Shown here piece after piece: positions 11,550 to 22,850 of a stretch of 64,000 nt of DNA. The translations under genes were made by a program, and so were the position numbers. This DNA is from Drosophila miranda (Eukaryota; Arthropoda; Insecta; Diptera; Drosophilidae): assembly GCF_003369915.1 (NCBI RefSeq), contig NW_022881603.1:14295593-14359592 (forward strand). The letters are read 5' to 3'. Position 1 is the first letter of the stretch; the number at the start of each line of letters is the position of its first letter. Under the pieces are notes generated by a model that was not told the DNA's origin, did not search any database, and saw only the letters and a program-made list of their open reading frames with translations.

Positions 11550-12249
11550 TCAACCCTCCCGCTTTATTGAACTGGGTGTCTCTGCCAGGCCTTTTACTTT
11601 GAGGCGATCGGCTGTCTTAAGAAATGCTGGCAGCTGCTCTTGGGACACATTCACCTCTCCGGCGTACATGAACTCCAGTATAGCCTGTAGGTGTATATAC
11701 GAGACATCTTTAAGTATAATAATCGGGTGCTTTGAAGGGTTCTCCTGTTGATAAACAGTTAATTTCATCAGTTTTTAGTCATTCGCAAAGTCATACGAAA
11801 ACGTACCTCTAAAAGCGCCTTAAAGTAGGGACTGCAAGCGGAAAGCACCATTTTGTGTGCTTTGCAAGTCTGGCCCTCGCAAGCGAGTGTTACCTGTGGG
11901 GAAAACCAAAAGAAAACTCAATAAGTCATTTGCTAAATAAACACGAAATCACCAAAATGACAAAATAAATTAACACAAAGAGACAGGGAAGAGAAAAGAA
12001 GAAGAGTTTGATGGCCAGGTAGAGGGAGGCAGACAAGGTGAGCTGGTAACTGACCCTCGGACAGAGCTGGGGCTAAGACTCTTGGGACCTCATAGGCAAT
12101 TAAATAAATTTGGAAAGGGGTTTCCCATTGCCTGTGTCGGTACTTACATCTGTGAAACTCTTCTCATCACGCAAGTGACGGAACGAGGTCACCATATTCG
12201 TCTGAAAATCGTTCCATTTAAGAAAGAACTGTTGATCCGACGACATCAT
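11550..12249 (-). CDS. lolal: lolal (batman): BTB-only chromatin cofactor
   Basis: Three minus-strand exons, 12148-12249, 11807-11893 and 11550-11744, all joined in phase 0 with GTAAGT/GTACGT donors and CAG acceptors. They give 127 residues, the length I recall for Lolal. The start is a double Met ([19 protein letters not shown]). The product is one BTB/POZ domain of the tramtrack/bric-a-brac group with the hallmark [17 protein letters not shown] in exon 2 and [16 protein letters not shown] in exon 3. The ~30-residue tail has no zinc finger. Family knowledge: partners GAGA factor and Polycomb/trithorax complexes. The second codon of the ATG pair is an alternative start. The gene appears intact. 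Confidence 0.95.
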
Positions 12250-13597
12250 GAAGAAGCTTAAGTTGGTGGGGGTTTGCGGGTCGCACGATCACAGCTCCAA
12301 TGTACGCAGGAGCTTTAATTTGGAGGAGCCGACGTATTGTTCTCCGTCAGATGGTTGTTAATTGGTCAAGTGTTCTAGGACTGGAACAAAATATCCTCTG
12401 GTTTCTAAGTGTGTCGTAATGCTATTCTAAAAGAGAAAAAAAAAGTATTAATGCAGAAAGTGGTAAAAATTCCAAAAATAGAAGTGCTCACAACAAACTT
12501 GGCGAAATTCGTAAAACAAAGAGCGAATGGCGCGGGAGATTGCGAATAGAGCAAGTATGCGGAATTGCGAAAGAGTCGAGTCGCTCAGAGCGGACCGCAG
12601 CAGAGCTGACGACGATGAATACGACTACAAAAACATTCTATGCAGCACCAAAATAGAAGATTCAAGCGCATGTGCAACGCCTTTATGGAAATAGCAATTC
12701 GCAATATGTTGCATGTGTTCGAAAATGTCAAATGGCAGGCAGAGTTGCTGGCCAGCAGCGGTAACAAGAAAAAACAGCAGCCAGTAAAGATAAGCGAAAA
12801 TATCAAAGACAGCGGCGGGACGGCGAGTTGAATGCCTTTCACTTTTCAAGGCAACTTCTGCATTTTCAGTAATTTGCTTGCTTATTTGAATTTAAGACAC
12901 ACTCACGCTCGCACAGTATCGCAATGTGAGTGCAATGTATGTATGTATTTAGACGTTCACCTAAAACCATCTCTTCAAAATGGCGCCGAAAACTAGGAAA
13001 CTCATTCGCATTTCCACTACAAATACCAAAATACTTTTCCTACACATTGAATCGTTCGATGAGAACCCATCCCACTGTGCAGACAACATGTGTTTATTTT
13101 CTTGCGGGACCAGCTTGACAAGACACACATATGTATGTATGTACATATGTATATATATGCCCTACACTTGCGACGCTCCAGCCGGCTGATATGTGTAGGC
13201 GGCCGTCAAGGTGTCGAGAGCCAAGGCAAAGAGTACAGCGTACAAACTTCAGCAGAGCTTAAAATTTACAACAGCAATCTCTCTCTTTTTCACATATACA
13301 CACACACATACTTAGCTAAGCGCTCTCAACTTTCAACTGCCGTTATGATTTCGCAATTACACTACAACAACAAGAGCGATACAAAAACCTCGCCGACGAA
13401 GAGCAGACATTTGCTGGAAATTTCAACTGCATTTATGTGTGTATGTGTGAGCAACTATCTCGCTTGCACTTGTGTTTTGGGGTTATCTTTAGCTTCTTCT
13501 TCTAGTTGGTCTGTTGCGCCGCAAGAGCCAATAGGAGTATACATATGTAGAAATTTGTCTAATTTTGAATTATTGATTTTTCCCCATTAAGAAATGG
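12250..13597. other. lolal 5' UTR / upstream region
   Basis: No gene. Contains a short 63-codon plus-strand frame at 12640-12831 without recognisable similarity, TATG/ACATATG microsatellite at about 13130-13160, and CA-rich stretches. Likely 5' UTR intron or regulatory DNA of lolal. Confidence 0.4.
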
Positions 13598-13605
13598 CTC
13601 CCAGA
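13598..13605 (+). repeat. 8-bp target duplication, left
   Basis: CTCCCAGA, repeated exactly at 14636-14643 on the other side of the hAT-like element. Confidence 0.85.
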
Positions 13606-14635
13606 TAGTGATGTAAATTTGAATGAAAACATCGATGTCGATGTCCATCGATGTTGTCAAAATCAAACATCGATGTTGGATTGATACATCGGATTTATTC
13701 TTCGATGCATCGATGTATGACCGATGTTTCAAAACTTTCCCATTTGATTATATTATTATTATTGCGTTATCATTACAAAAAAAAATCTTAAAACTTAAAA
13801 ATTGTGTTGTTGGAAGCTGGGTTGTATACGGTACATAAACCGTCTACAGTTTGGTCGTCGCAACTAGAAGTTGAACCAGTTGGACTGCGGAGTGGGTATC
13901 CTACGGTGCGCGAAATCAGGATCTGAAGACACGGCGACAGCCTCTGATGATTGCGATGGGAAAATTGGTGACAGGCAGTTGTGGTACTGTTTCTGATACT
14001 GGATTTTTTTTGAACAAATGGATCTCCTTATATAGCTAGCAGTGGTACTCTTATTGTATGTGAAGGAACGCACGGGCTCCATGTGAGTGTATTTTTAGAT
14101 AGGGTGCACTTACTCTGTGCGCGGGTTACATTTCAGTGCATTTACTTAGGTACTTGGCAGCAATAAAGTAAATAGTTTATTGCTTCGTCCTTTTTGGTGG
14201 GTTCGAGTTTACAAGTGCAATTGTCTATTCTTAGTTGCTAATGTAATTTTCGTGTCGTCATATTCATTGACATGAAGTGACATGGACAATTGTATTTATG
14301 AGTATTTGTATATGAGATTGTACTGTATATTCTGTAATATTAATAAGGTCTGTGACTGAACAGTACTCTTCATACCTTCCCAAACACACAACGGGTTGCC
14401 TTCGAATGATGTTAACGGCGTTCGCAGTTTCATATTTAAACAAATTTATACCATCTATAGTAAATTTGATTCATTTTAAGTCAAATACGCAATGATATGA
14501 AATTAAACTACCGATGTTTTGCAAAACATCGATGCATCACTCAACATCGGTAGCAGCAAAAACATCGGAAAACATCAGTAAACATCGGTAGAAAAACATT
14601 GATGCTCTATGCATCGATGTTTTTTTACATCACTA
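13606..14635. mobile_element. Non-autonomous hAT-like element (1030 bp)
   Basis: Perfect 12-bp terminal inverted repeats (TAGTGATGTAAA ... TTTACATCACTA) are flanked by an exact 8-bp target duplication CTCCCAGA, the hallmark of the hAT superfamily. Both ends carry clusters of the subterminal motif AACATCGATG and variants ACATCGG and ACATCGATGC (about seven at the left, seven at the right, in opposite orientation), as expected for transposase-binding sites. The AT-rich interior has no transposase. A 72-codon minus-strand frame (13864-14082) is the only longer one, and I cannot assign it. The perfect ends and duplication suggest a fairly recent insertion. Confidence 0.9.
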
Positions 14636-14643
14636 CTCCCAGA
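14636..14643 (+). repeat. 8-bp target duplication, right
   Basis: CTCCCAGA, matching 13598-13605. Confidence 0.85.
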
Positions 14644-15418
14644 GCAGAGTGTATGATGTATAAAGGTAAATACCAGTTTTGGTTTATCGCCTCAGACAAC
14701 AACAGAATACGAAAGGAACGAGTCTTTCTCTCTGAGTAAGTTAGTTAGCGACAACAACAGTTCGAAACGAGTTAGGACGAAAGTTGCAACACTCACAAAA
14801 TTTGAGCTGCTGCCGCCGCCGACGAAGCTTGTTTTCTTGTTGTTGTTGAATTATTACTCAACCCCGTATGCAACAAAAGTGTGGAAAAGAACTAACACGG
14901 AGAAATGTGTGAGTCTTGGCTAGACAATGGCGGCGGCAACTCTTCGTGGCATGTCAAGAACAACAAGAACATTCAAGGTTCTTTTTTGGTGTATTGGGCG
15001 ATGCAATCATTGCAGATATTCCTTTATTTTTATTTTTTGTACGTGTATTACAAATATTATTGTAATATGTTTAAAATTAGGTCGAGCTTCGCGTTACTTT
15101 GTTTCATATACACGCAGCAGCAGCAGTACGCATACAGTCACTTCTACTCACACATGCAGCCTCACTCACGTACACTTATGTCTTTTTTCCACACACTTTC
15201 CTAATCACTTTTTTTGTGCTGCTGCTTTGTATTTGGCGTGCACTCTGTACTTTTACCAATGCGCCAATGAATATTATTGATTGCAAACACACTTTAATTG
15301 CGTTGTAGCCATGCTTTTTTCTATATCTTTTTGTTTAAATTTTAATACATACACGCTTTTTTAGCCCCGCACACAACTCACCTTCTGCTTTCTTTTCTCT
15401 TTCCGCTTTCTTTCCGCT
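14644..15418. other. Noncoding upstream region
   Basis: Contains ACAACAACAG repeats, CAGCAGCAGCAG at 15115-15127 and CT-rich tracts. Typical of distal promoter or 5' UTR sequence. No supported gene. Confidence 0.4.
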
Positions 15419-15429
15419 CAGTGTGACCG
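15419..15429 (-). promoter_or_regulatory. Ohler Motif 1, second copy
   Basis: CAGTGTGACCG, minus-oriented Motif 1 identical in context to 7280-7290. It could drive a distal lolal promoter (leftward) or belong to a bidirectional promoter with the NOA1-like gene. Confidence 0.55.
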
Positions 15430-15700
15430 CGGATTTACAGTATGTCCATCAGAAATACAAATACAACCCACTTAACCCCTCAATTAAAACAGGTGAACAA
15501 TTGGAGTTAAACCACGGAAAAAATATTTTATGTAAATTCGTCTTGCAGATACAACTTTTCTCTTTGCTTAAAAAAAACGACTTCTATATATTTCACCTGA
15601 ACTGCGCCAAAAGCTCATCAAGTTTCATCATATACATAGGTTGGAATATTTAAATAGCATGGTCCACAATGGGCTAATCGTTCTCTGCCCATGAACACAA
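15419..15700 (+). repeat. Promoter-linked dispersed repeat, copy 2
   Basis: Collinear with 7280-7573 throughout, with small indels. The first 26 bases differ at only one or two positions. It lies between lolal and the NOA1-like gene. Confidence 0.7.
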
Positions 15701-15995
15701 ATCATATTCCTCGATTTTGATATTCGGTTTACTGTTCCTAGCTGGTTAGGCCATTCTGCATTAAACATATAGTTAAAGCCGATAAATGAATAAATTTGTT
15801 ACAATACAGGCTAATTTTAGATATTCCCTTATATTGAAATGTCTAAACTAAGGGTTAAATAAAGAAGGCCAAGCATAAAACGTAAGAGTGCACGGAATGA
15901 AACGTAAGTGTGTTGAGAATGTTTGCTTCCCAATACTAAATAATTCTATAGCAAGAAAAATTGGACAGGGTGTAAATGGAAACTCCAAAACCAAA

Positions 15996-17864
15996 ATGTT
16001 GAAGAGCTCGCGATTATTAAAGATTATTAATAATAATGTATCTTTAAGATGGACGCGACTGCAGAATTCGGCTTCCGATGTCACACAGAGCTCACGCCAA
16101 AAAGCGTGGCTAACGGCCAGGGAACGTTACAAGAATCACGAGCACGTTTACTACAGCTCCGTCTTGGAGACCAAATGGAAGTTATCTACCCCTCCGGCTT
16201 CAGTTAATTCACAATTTCCGCACGATTGGATGGACGACTACGAATTCTACGAGGGAGGCAAGAGCACAGATTCCAAACACGGCAACCCAGACGCCTCAAT
16301 ACTAGCTTCAACCGTTCCATGCAGCGGATGCGGAGCACACTTGCACTGTTCAAATATCTCCATGCCCGGCTACATACCCAGCGAGATATTCAACGGCCGG
16401 TCGCAACAGGAGCTAAAAACTATCATTTTCCAAAGGTGCCATTTCCTGAATCACTACAACATCGCCTTGGATGTTGATGTGCCACCTTCGTCCTATGTGG
16501 ATACGATTTCTCGCATACAGGACCACTTTGCCCTGGCAATCGTAATGGTGGTCCTTCTGGACTTTCCCAGCTCCATTTGGCCCGGCATGCAGCACGTTCT
16601 GGGCACAAAGCGCCCTGTCTTCCTATTCGGCAATAAGGTTGATCTCCTGCCGCGCGACTCCAACAGCTACCTGAATCACGTGAAGCATTGCCTGCAGCGT
16701 TCGTTCATCCAGCACGGTGGCGGAGACGGGCTCAACATAAGAAATGTCAGTCTGATATCGGCCAAGACAGGCTATGGCATTGAGGAACTGATCACGCAGC
16801 TGCACAAGACCTGGTCGTACAAGGGAGATGTGTATCTCCTGGGATGCACTAATGTGGGCAAAAGTACACTGTTTAATATCTTGCTCAACTCGGACTACTG
16901 CCGCCCAGAGGCCAGTGAGCTTGTGCGCAAGGCCACGACCTGCCCCTGGCCAGGAACAACCCTTGAACTGTTGAGATTCCCCATCTTCAGACCATCTGAC
17001 AGCCGAGTCTATCAGCGCTTTAAGCGCTTATTCTCAGAACGCGTCGAAAGGGCCTCCTTGGATAAACTGCGGCGGGAACAAGCCCAAAGAACCGGAGCTG
17101 TTGCCGCGGCTCAGCCAGAGTCTCAAGTGGGACGCAGCTTCGATCGCCGTGAGGTGGTCAATGACTCCTTCTCGATGGCAGCAGGCACGCAGCCCATAAC
17201 TAGCTTGAATGAACGTCGTGCAGAGTATCGGGAGGCTCGATGGGTCTACGATACACCAGGAGTGATGCAGCCCGATCAACTGACAGCTCTCCTAACCGCT
17301 GAGGAGCTCGCACAGCTGCAGCCAACGACAATGATTCGTCCCCGAGCTTTTCGCGTGCGACCCAAGATGACATAACTGCTAGGAGGCTTGGCCCGCATGG
17401 ATATCTTGGATCTCGCCGGCTCTGAGAAGCACTATGATTGGCTTAAGGTGTTTGTGTTCGCCTCTCAAAACCTTCCCGTGATGATAGCATACACCCTGCA
17501 AGCAGAAACAGTATATAAGCGATATCTGGGAACTCCCTTCCTTGGCATTCCCTCAGCTAGTGGGGATTTAGAGGCACGATTGAAACGCTGGCCAGGCCTT
17601 CATTGCAAAGATAAAGATGTTGTTAGCAAAAGCGGCAGACATGAGGGAAGGCTGAATTGTGATATTACACTAAGCTCCGCAGGATGGCTGGGCCTACTCT
17701 TGCCTGATAACTCCGAGTGCTGTCTTCGGGTATGGACGCCACATGCAGCGGGAATATATGTACGTACACCGGCTGTAATACCACTTGCCGATCGGTTGGT
17801 GGGCAAACATATTCGAAACTCGTTAGCCTACAATACCACAATGCAATTTGTTTTAAAAAAATAA
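15996..17864 (+). pseudogene. NOA1: NOA1-type circularly permuted GTPase with in-frame stop
   Basis: One frame, ATG 15996 (CAAAATG context, Arg/Ser-rich mitochondrial presequence) to TAA 17862-17864, interrupted by TAA at 17373-17375. Without it the protein would be about 622 residues. An upstream ATG at 15897 is possible. Features in order: CxxC zinc-binding loop (CSGCGAHLHC), G4 GNKVDLL, G5 SAKTGYG, then the P-loop GCTNVGKST and G3 DTPG. This G4-G5-G1-G3 permutation defines the YqeH/NOA1 family. Family knowledge: mitochondrial ribosome assembly and respiration; fly orthologue probably CG10914. The stop sits right after RVRPKMT and is followed in the same frame by LLGGLARMDILDLAGS, a conserved-looking C-terminal domain. 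The cause could be a nonsense mutation, a sequencing error or programmed readthrough. Everything else is intact. Confidence 0.8.
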
Positions 17865-17889
17865 AACCAAAGACCAGAAATGCCTTTAT

Positions 17890-18440
17890 TTTTTTGGTGG
17901 ATTCAAATCGAAATTGCACAATGCCGCTAGCATCTGAATCCTTCTGTGCAGCTCTGGCTCTGCACGCCATTTTTTTAAGCGTTGGCACTTCTTCCAATGG
18001 ATTGCATTTAAATCCTTGTCGCTCATTCACTTTCAAACAATTTCTATTTGGCGCTCAACTTTGGTGGGACTTGCTCTCTTTTTCTTGGGATATGCTCTCT
18101 ATTTTGTGGTGGGAAATGCTTTCTTTGTGAGACGGTATATTTCTGAGGAACAGACGGTATATTTTATCGGAACATCTGCGGTCATACTCATTTTCTTGCC
18201 ACCATGTCCAGCTCACACTTGCAAATTTTGCATAGTATTTTCAAGTATACTTTACTCACCCTCTTGTCCAATGCACCAATGTAGAAGCGGTATATTTTGG
18301 ATTTCACATTTAAACCTTATTTTAGTGAATTAATTTAATAATTGGATAAAACTATGAGTTCATAGTTTTAATCCTTGAGAGAGATCGATTAATCCGTTGT
18401 AGACCACGGGGTATTTTAATATCCTACCGAAAATAATAAA
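17890..18440. other. Spacer with repeated GGTATATTT motifs
   Basis: The sequence between the NOA1-like and naus genes has CGGTATATTT at about 18132, 18154 and 18288, which resembles Ohler Motif 6 (KTYRGTATWTTT). A minus-strand frame (to about 18036) begins at TTG and overlaps the NOA1 3' end; I do not consider it a gene. Confidence 0.45.
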
Positions 18441-18449
18441 AATTGAATA

Positions 18450-18610
18450 ATTTTAGGGCAGTTGAGGTGAAAGATATCTTGGTTTTTTTTAATTTCAGAG
18501 GAACGATGCATGGATCTACAAGAATAATTTACAATCAGTATTATTTGCCGTTATTTACCTCAAGTCGTTGAACTGTTTAAATAGAGTGGCGTTAAGTGGG
18601 TTAAGTTCGA
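18450..18610 (-). repeat. Promoter-linked dispersed repeat, copy 3
   Basis: The reverse complement shares CCCACTTAAC, TATTTAAACAG, GTAAATTATTCTTGTAGAT and TTTCACCTCAACTGCC with copies 1 and 2, in the same order. Diverged. It ends next to the naus DRE. Confidence 0.6.
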
Positions 18611-18615
18611 TTTCT

Positions 18616-18623
18616 TATCGATA
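18616..18623 (+). promoter_or_regulatory. DRE (DREF site) of naus
   Basis: TATCGATA, the exact DNA replication-related element, 220 bp upstream of the naus ATG, with a second ATCGAT-like stretch next to it. Confidence 0.65.
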
Positions 18624-18842
18624 TTCGATATTTTTCACGGCAGCAACAAAGAATTTTGTGGACCCAGAATTTATTAACTTAGTGCCAATTGCAGTTTAAA
18701 ATGCCCCTTCGAGTGAGCTAAAGACACGGGAAAAAGTGAATTACTGTTTCGGCCCGTGATTGCAGTGGAAATTGTATTTAGCAGGCCGCCCCGAGCGAAC
18801 TGCGTCTCAACCAAAAGTCTCGCTGTAAAGAAAGTTGGTAGA

Positions 18843-21283
18843 ATGGAGCAAAACTCCAACAGCAGTTCGGAGACATTCGCAGAGGAGAGCAGTGGGGGCA
18901 CAGCCCGATTTGTGGGCCAGATTCCGACCCAGATCGACCCAGATTCCGACTCCAACTTCGGGATGGATAACTGTTCCGGGTCCGCGTCTGGCAGCGACAC
19001 AGTGAGCGCCACACACGAGTTTCAGACCATGAAACCGGGCCCAGGAGGAGTGGAGAAGCAGCCGCCGTGTTCCAGCAGCAACGGGCGCACTCGGTCCGAG
19101 CTGCCGCACAGCGAGCTGGTGAAGATGCTCTACTATCTGGAGGGCGAGCTGCAGGCTCGGGATGTGTGCATTGCCGCCTTTCGCAACGAGCGGGTGAAGC
19201 AACTTATCACCCAGTTGCGCACCAAACGGGTGCAGCCCAATGATCCATATGCGGCTATATTCCGCGATAAGATCGCTATGAATGGGAATCTCATTTCGCG
19301 GGAATCTTCCACGCAGGCGGCGCAAGCAGAGATGGAGGTGCGGCAGATAATAGAACAGCAAATGGAGCAGCAGTACCAAATGGTCAGTAAGCAGAGGGCC
19401 ACGCATTTCCGCATGGGCAACATACTCACCGAATCCCTGGAGAACAATCAGCGCATGCTGCAGGAACTTGAAGAGGAGAAAGCCAAGCACGAGCATGACA
19501 CGGCCCAGGGCGATGATATCACCTATGGCCTTGAAATGGAGCGCTCGAAGCTAAAGCAGGATCTTGAGAATGAGCGGACCCAGGTGGCCAGAATGGAGAA
19601 GGAATTGCAGAGGCTTCAAGAGACCCTCGAGTACGAGCGCAATCGGCAGAAGCAGATTGTCCTCCTCCTGATAGCCGAGCGAAAGAAGATTCTGATTAAG
19701 TACATTGAAGAGGGTGAGTGGGGTCGCAGACGTAATAATACGCATTCATCACAAATTAAATAACATTTTAGGCAAGCGTTCTGAAGATTTGGCCCAAATC
19801 TTGGCAGAGGAGAAGCAGCGGTCGGATACCATCGCTGAGGGTCTCGAGGAGGAAAGCAAAAAGTCCCTACGTATGGAAGAGGAGATGGAAAAGCAAGCGC
19901 AGTCAATGGAGATCGAACGCAAGGCGATAATGGCCAAGCTGGCCAAAGAGGAGCTTCGGTTTGTAGTTCTTTCTTTTGTTTAAACAAGACACTAAACTAA
20001 AGCTTGTTCTCTATCCCAATAGAGTCAAAGAGATGGAGCAGGAGCTCAACGGCCTGCGTGTCGAGCACGAGGCTTTGAAGAAACAGCAACTGCAGCAGCA
20101 GCAACAACTAGCAGGTAGCAGCTCAACGGTGGCTGCCACCAAGGCGCGTCAGTTCAGCGGTGAGTGTGTCAGAGAAGGATCCCCCGTCTCACTCCAACTG
20201 TGGCTGTTATAATTATGATTTCCCTCTTTATCGTTTTCTATATGAACTATAACTCAACATATATTACTTTTTTTCGAATTCCTTTCTGAAGCTGAAATAT
20301 TTTGTTAGAAAAATGTTACGCAATTGCAAGGTGATTTGTTTTTTGTTTTGTGACGTTTCTCCACTATTGTGCACTCCACCGTTGCACCAACCAATCAAAT
20401 CACTCATTATCACACAGCCCACCCACGCCACGCACCTTCATGTCATTGGATCTCGCACTGAATGGCAAATGCTTCCCCAAGCACTTAGTTCATTTCCTCC
20501 TTCGTCCCAGCTGCAAGGGCACTTACACTTCGGGAATCCGAGGAATTTCTTAATGGTTTATTCCCAAACATGATATAAATACGGGCCCATATACAAATAC
20601 ATATTTCAGACGACGCTTGTGCCACACCACCAATGGCAAACATCACCAAAATTGTGCAGCCAACCGCCACAGTAAGCAGCATGCCGGTGACGGGCCCTCA
20701 AACCGGAATAGCCCGTTCCATAGCGCCTGGACAGAATATACGCAGCGCTGGGATAGCCACGGCCCCCACGGGAACGGCCACAGCACCCACAGTCATCAAC
20801 CACACCAACACCAATAACAGCAGTGGAACCACTACCATTACAGCTGGCGTCACATCATCGGTGGATGGAGGAGCGAGTGCGGCTAGTGTGAGCGCAACTG
20901 TGGCGGTGCCACCTTCTCCCTCGCCGGCGAAAATGCAGCCCACGGCCACCATTCAACGGGCCCCAGGTGGCAAGTATGCTGCACTGGCTGCAGCGGCTGC
21001 TCTCGACCAGACGGCCACACTACCGCATCCACATCCTGTTCCCATTGCAGTGCCCCCAGTGACGGTGCCACCAGCGGGCGCTCGCGGGGCACCGCCACCC
21101 ATACCGACCAAGCCAATTGTACCGCCCAAGCGAGAGCCCTCTCTCTCCCGCCTGGGCTCCATAACAAGCGGCAGTGCCATAGCATCGGTCACGGCTGCGG
21201 TGCCAGCAACTGCAGCCCCGCCCGTTCCATCTTCGACGATCGTGGCAGCGGCTGCTGGAGCTGGCACAGCAAAGCATAATTAA
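18843..21283 (+). CDS. naus: nausicaa / CTTNBP2-like coiled-coil protein
   Basis: Four exons: 18843-19713, 19772-19958, 20023-20159 and 20610-21283. All have GT-AG borders and the frame holds across each, giving 622 residues. ATG 18843 (MEQNSNSSSE) is the first true ATG. Residues 1-80 are Ser/Gly-rich. The cortactin-binding protein 2 N-terminal domain begins at about 85 (HSELVKMLYYLEGELQARDV) and continues as a long coiled coil to about 400. A poly-Gln patch and a Pro/Ala/Thr-rich disordered tail follow, with PPPIPTKPIVPPKR as a likely SH3 ligand. Family knowledge: CTTNBP2/CTTNBP2NL bind cortactin and STRIPAK; the fly gene regulates actin at lamellipodia. No disruption seen. A DRE lies upstream. 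Confidence 0.9.
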
Positions 21284-21796
21284 TTAGACACGATACCAAC
21301 TCCCCACACCCTCACCACTCGCGTAATATGTATGCGCGTTATAAACAGATATTGGCATAGCGTAAGCGAAAATACTCAAGCAGCGTAGTCGCTCAATGAC
21401 ACTGCTCTAGGCAACAGGATATAGGATCTTGCATCTCAAACTGCTGTCTCGTGTGGGATATTTACTCGATAACTACCGACTTGAAAGCCATTAAATAGCC
21501 AAATGTTTCGAGGCCTATTAATGTTAGTTCTTTTTAATATTTCCAACCCAAATCTTAAATTTTTTTGGTTGAAAAAATGTGTGTAAAAAGTATTTTACCA
21601 TTTATGATGATTTATCTATGGCGTTCTATTCAGTTTCAACTATATTTATCGAGTACTCGATTGGGTTTCTGTCATTTCTGTTGCCTGTGTGATTGGTGTA
21701 ATTGGCCCCAATCCTGATTCTATCTAGAAATTATATTTTAGCAATCTATTCGAAAGAATTTTGTTATGCATTCGAATTATGGAACATTGTCCACCC
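21284..21796 (+). other. naus 3' UTR / spacer
   Basis: Noncoding. Probably 3' UTR. No clean AATAAA before the Helentron. Confidence 0.4.
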
Positions 21797-22850
21797 ATTG
21801 TGGTAAAAGTGGATGTGTGTAACGTCCAAAAGGAATCGTTTCCGACCCCATAAAGACCCCATATATATTCTTGATCAGCATCAATAGCCGAGTCGATTGA
21901 GCCAAGTCTGTCTGTCCGTCTGTCCGTCCCCTTCAGCGCCTAGTGCTCAAAGACTATAAGAGCGAGAGCAACGATGTTTTGGATCCAGACTTCTGTGATA
22001 TGTCACTGCTACAAGAATATTTCAAAACTTTGCCCCGCCCACTTCCGCCCCCACAAAGGGCGAAAATCTGTGGCATCCACAATTTTGACGATACGAGAAA
22101 ACTAAAAACGCAGAATCGTAGAAGATGACTATATCTTCTAGAGTGCAAAATCTGAACCAGATCGTATAATTATTATAGCCAGAATCAAGAAAACAATTTA
22201 ATTTTTTCTCGCCCTGTCTCTCTCTAACACACACGTAGCATAGCCGGCTTTGCTTAGAGTAAAACATTAGCGCCTAGATCTCAGAGACTATAAAAGCTAG
22301 AGCAACCAAATTTGGTATCCACACTCCTAATATATCGGACCGAGACGAGTTTGTTTCAAAATTTCGCCACACCCCATTCCGCCCCCGCAAAGGATGAAAA
22401 TCTGGGGATATTCACAAATCTCAGACTATTAAGGCTAGAGTAACCAAATTTGGTATCCGCACTCCTGTTAGATCTCACTATAAAACGTATATCTCAAAAT
22501 TTCGCCCCACCCCCTTCCGCCCCCACAAAGGACGAAAATCTGTTGCATCCACAATATTGCACATTCGAGAAAACATTCGCAGAATCATAGATAATGACCA
22601 TATCTATCAGATCGCTGAATCTGGATCAGATCAGATCATTTTTATAGCCAATAGGAACAAATCAATTTGCAGTGGCTACGCAGCGCCCGACGTCACGCTC
22701 AGACTGATTTTCTGTCTCTCTCGCACGCACTCTTTGTCGTGTCGTTTAATATTAGCGGCGTCTGCCGGAGGAGAGCCATACTGACTTAGTATCGGGTATA
22801 ACCGTAGAGTTGCGGTGTCCGCAGCAACTCACAACGTTCCCCCTCGTTTT
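21797..22850 (+). mobile_element. ISY/DINE-1-like Helentron, copy A
   Basis: Non-autonomous Helitron-like element. It shares with copies C and E the block TAGCCGAGTCGATTGAGCC, the GTCTGTCCG array, repeated CAAAGGACGAAAATCTG units, and the 3' end TAGTATCGGGTATA plus the hairpin GAGTTGCGG/CCGCAGCAACTC and CCCCCTCGTTTT. It lacks the first ~40 bp (TATACCCGATACT...) present in copy C, so it is 5' truncated. More diverged than the copies in the right-hand array, so probably older. Confidence 0.8.

Noticed and set aside
13090..13590. 166-codon plus-strand frame upstream of the hAT element
   Set aside because: Spans CATATGTATG microsatellites, has no recognisable domain and no conserved start.
17665..18036. 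Minus-strand 123-codon frame overlapping the NOA1 3' end
   Set aside because: Begins with TTG, overlaps the NOA1 coding region antisense, no similarity.
21020..21277. Long minus-strand frames antisense to naus exons 1 and 4
   Set aside because: Mirror images of the GC-rich Ala/Pro and coiled-coil coding sequence of naus.
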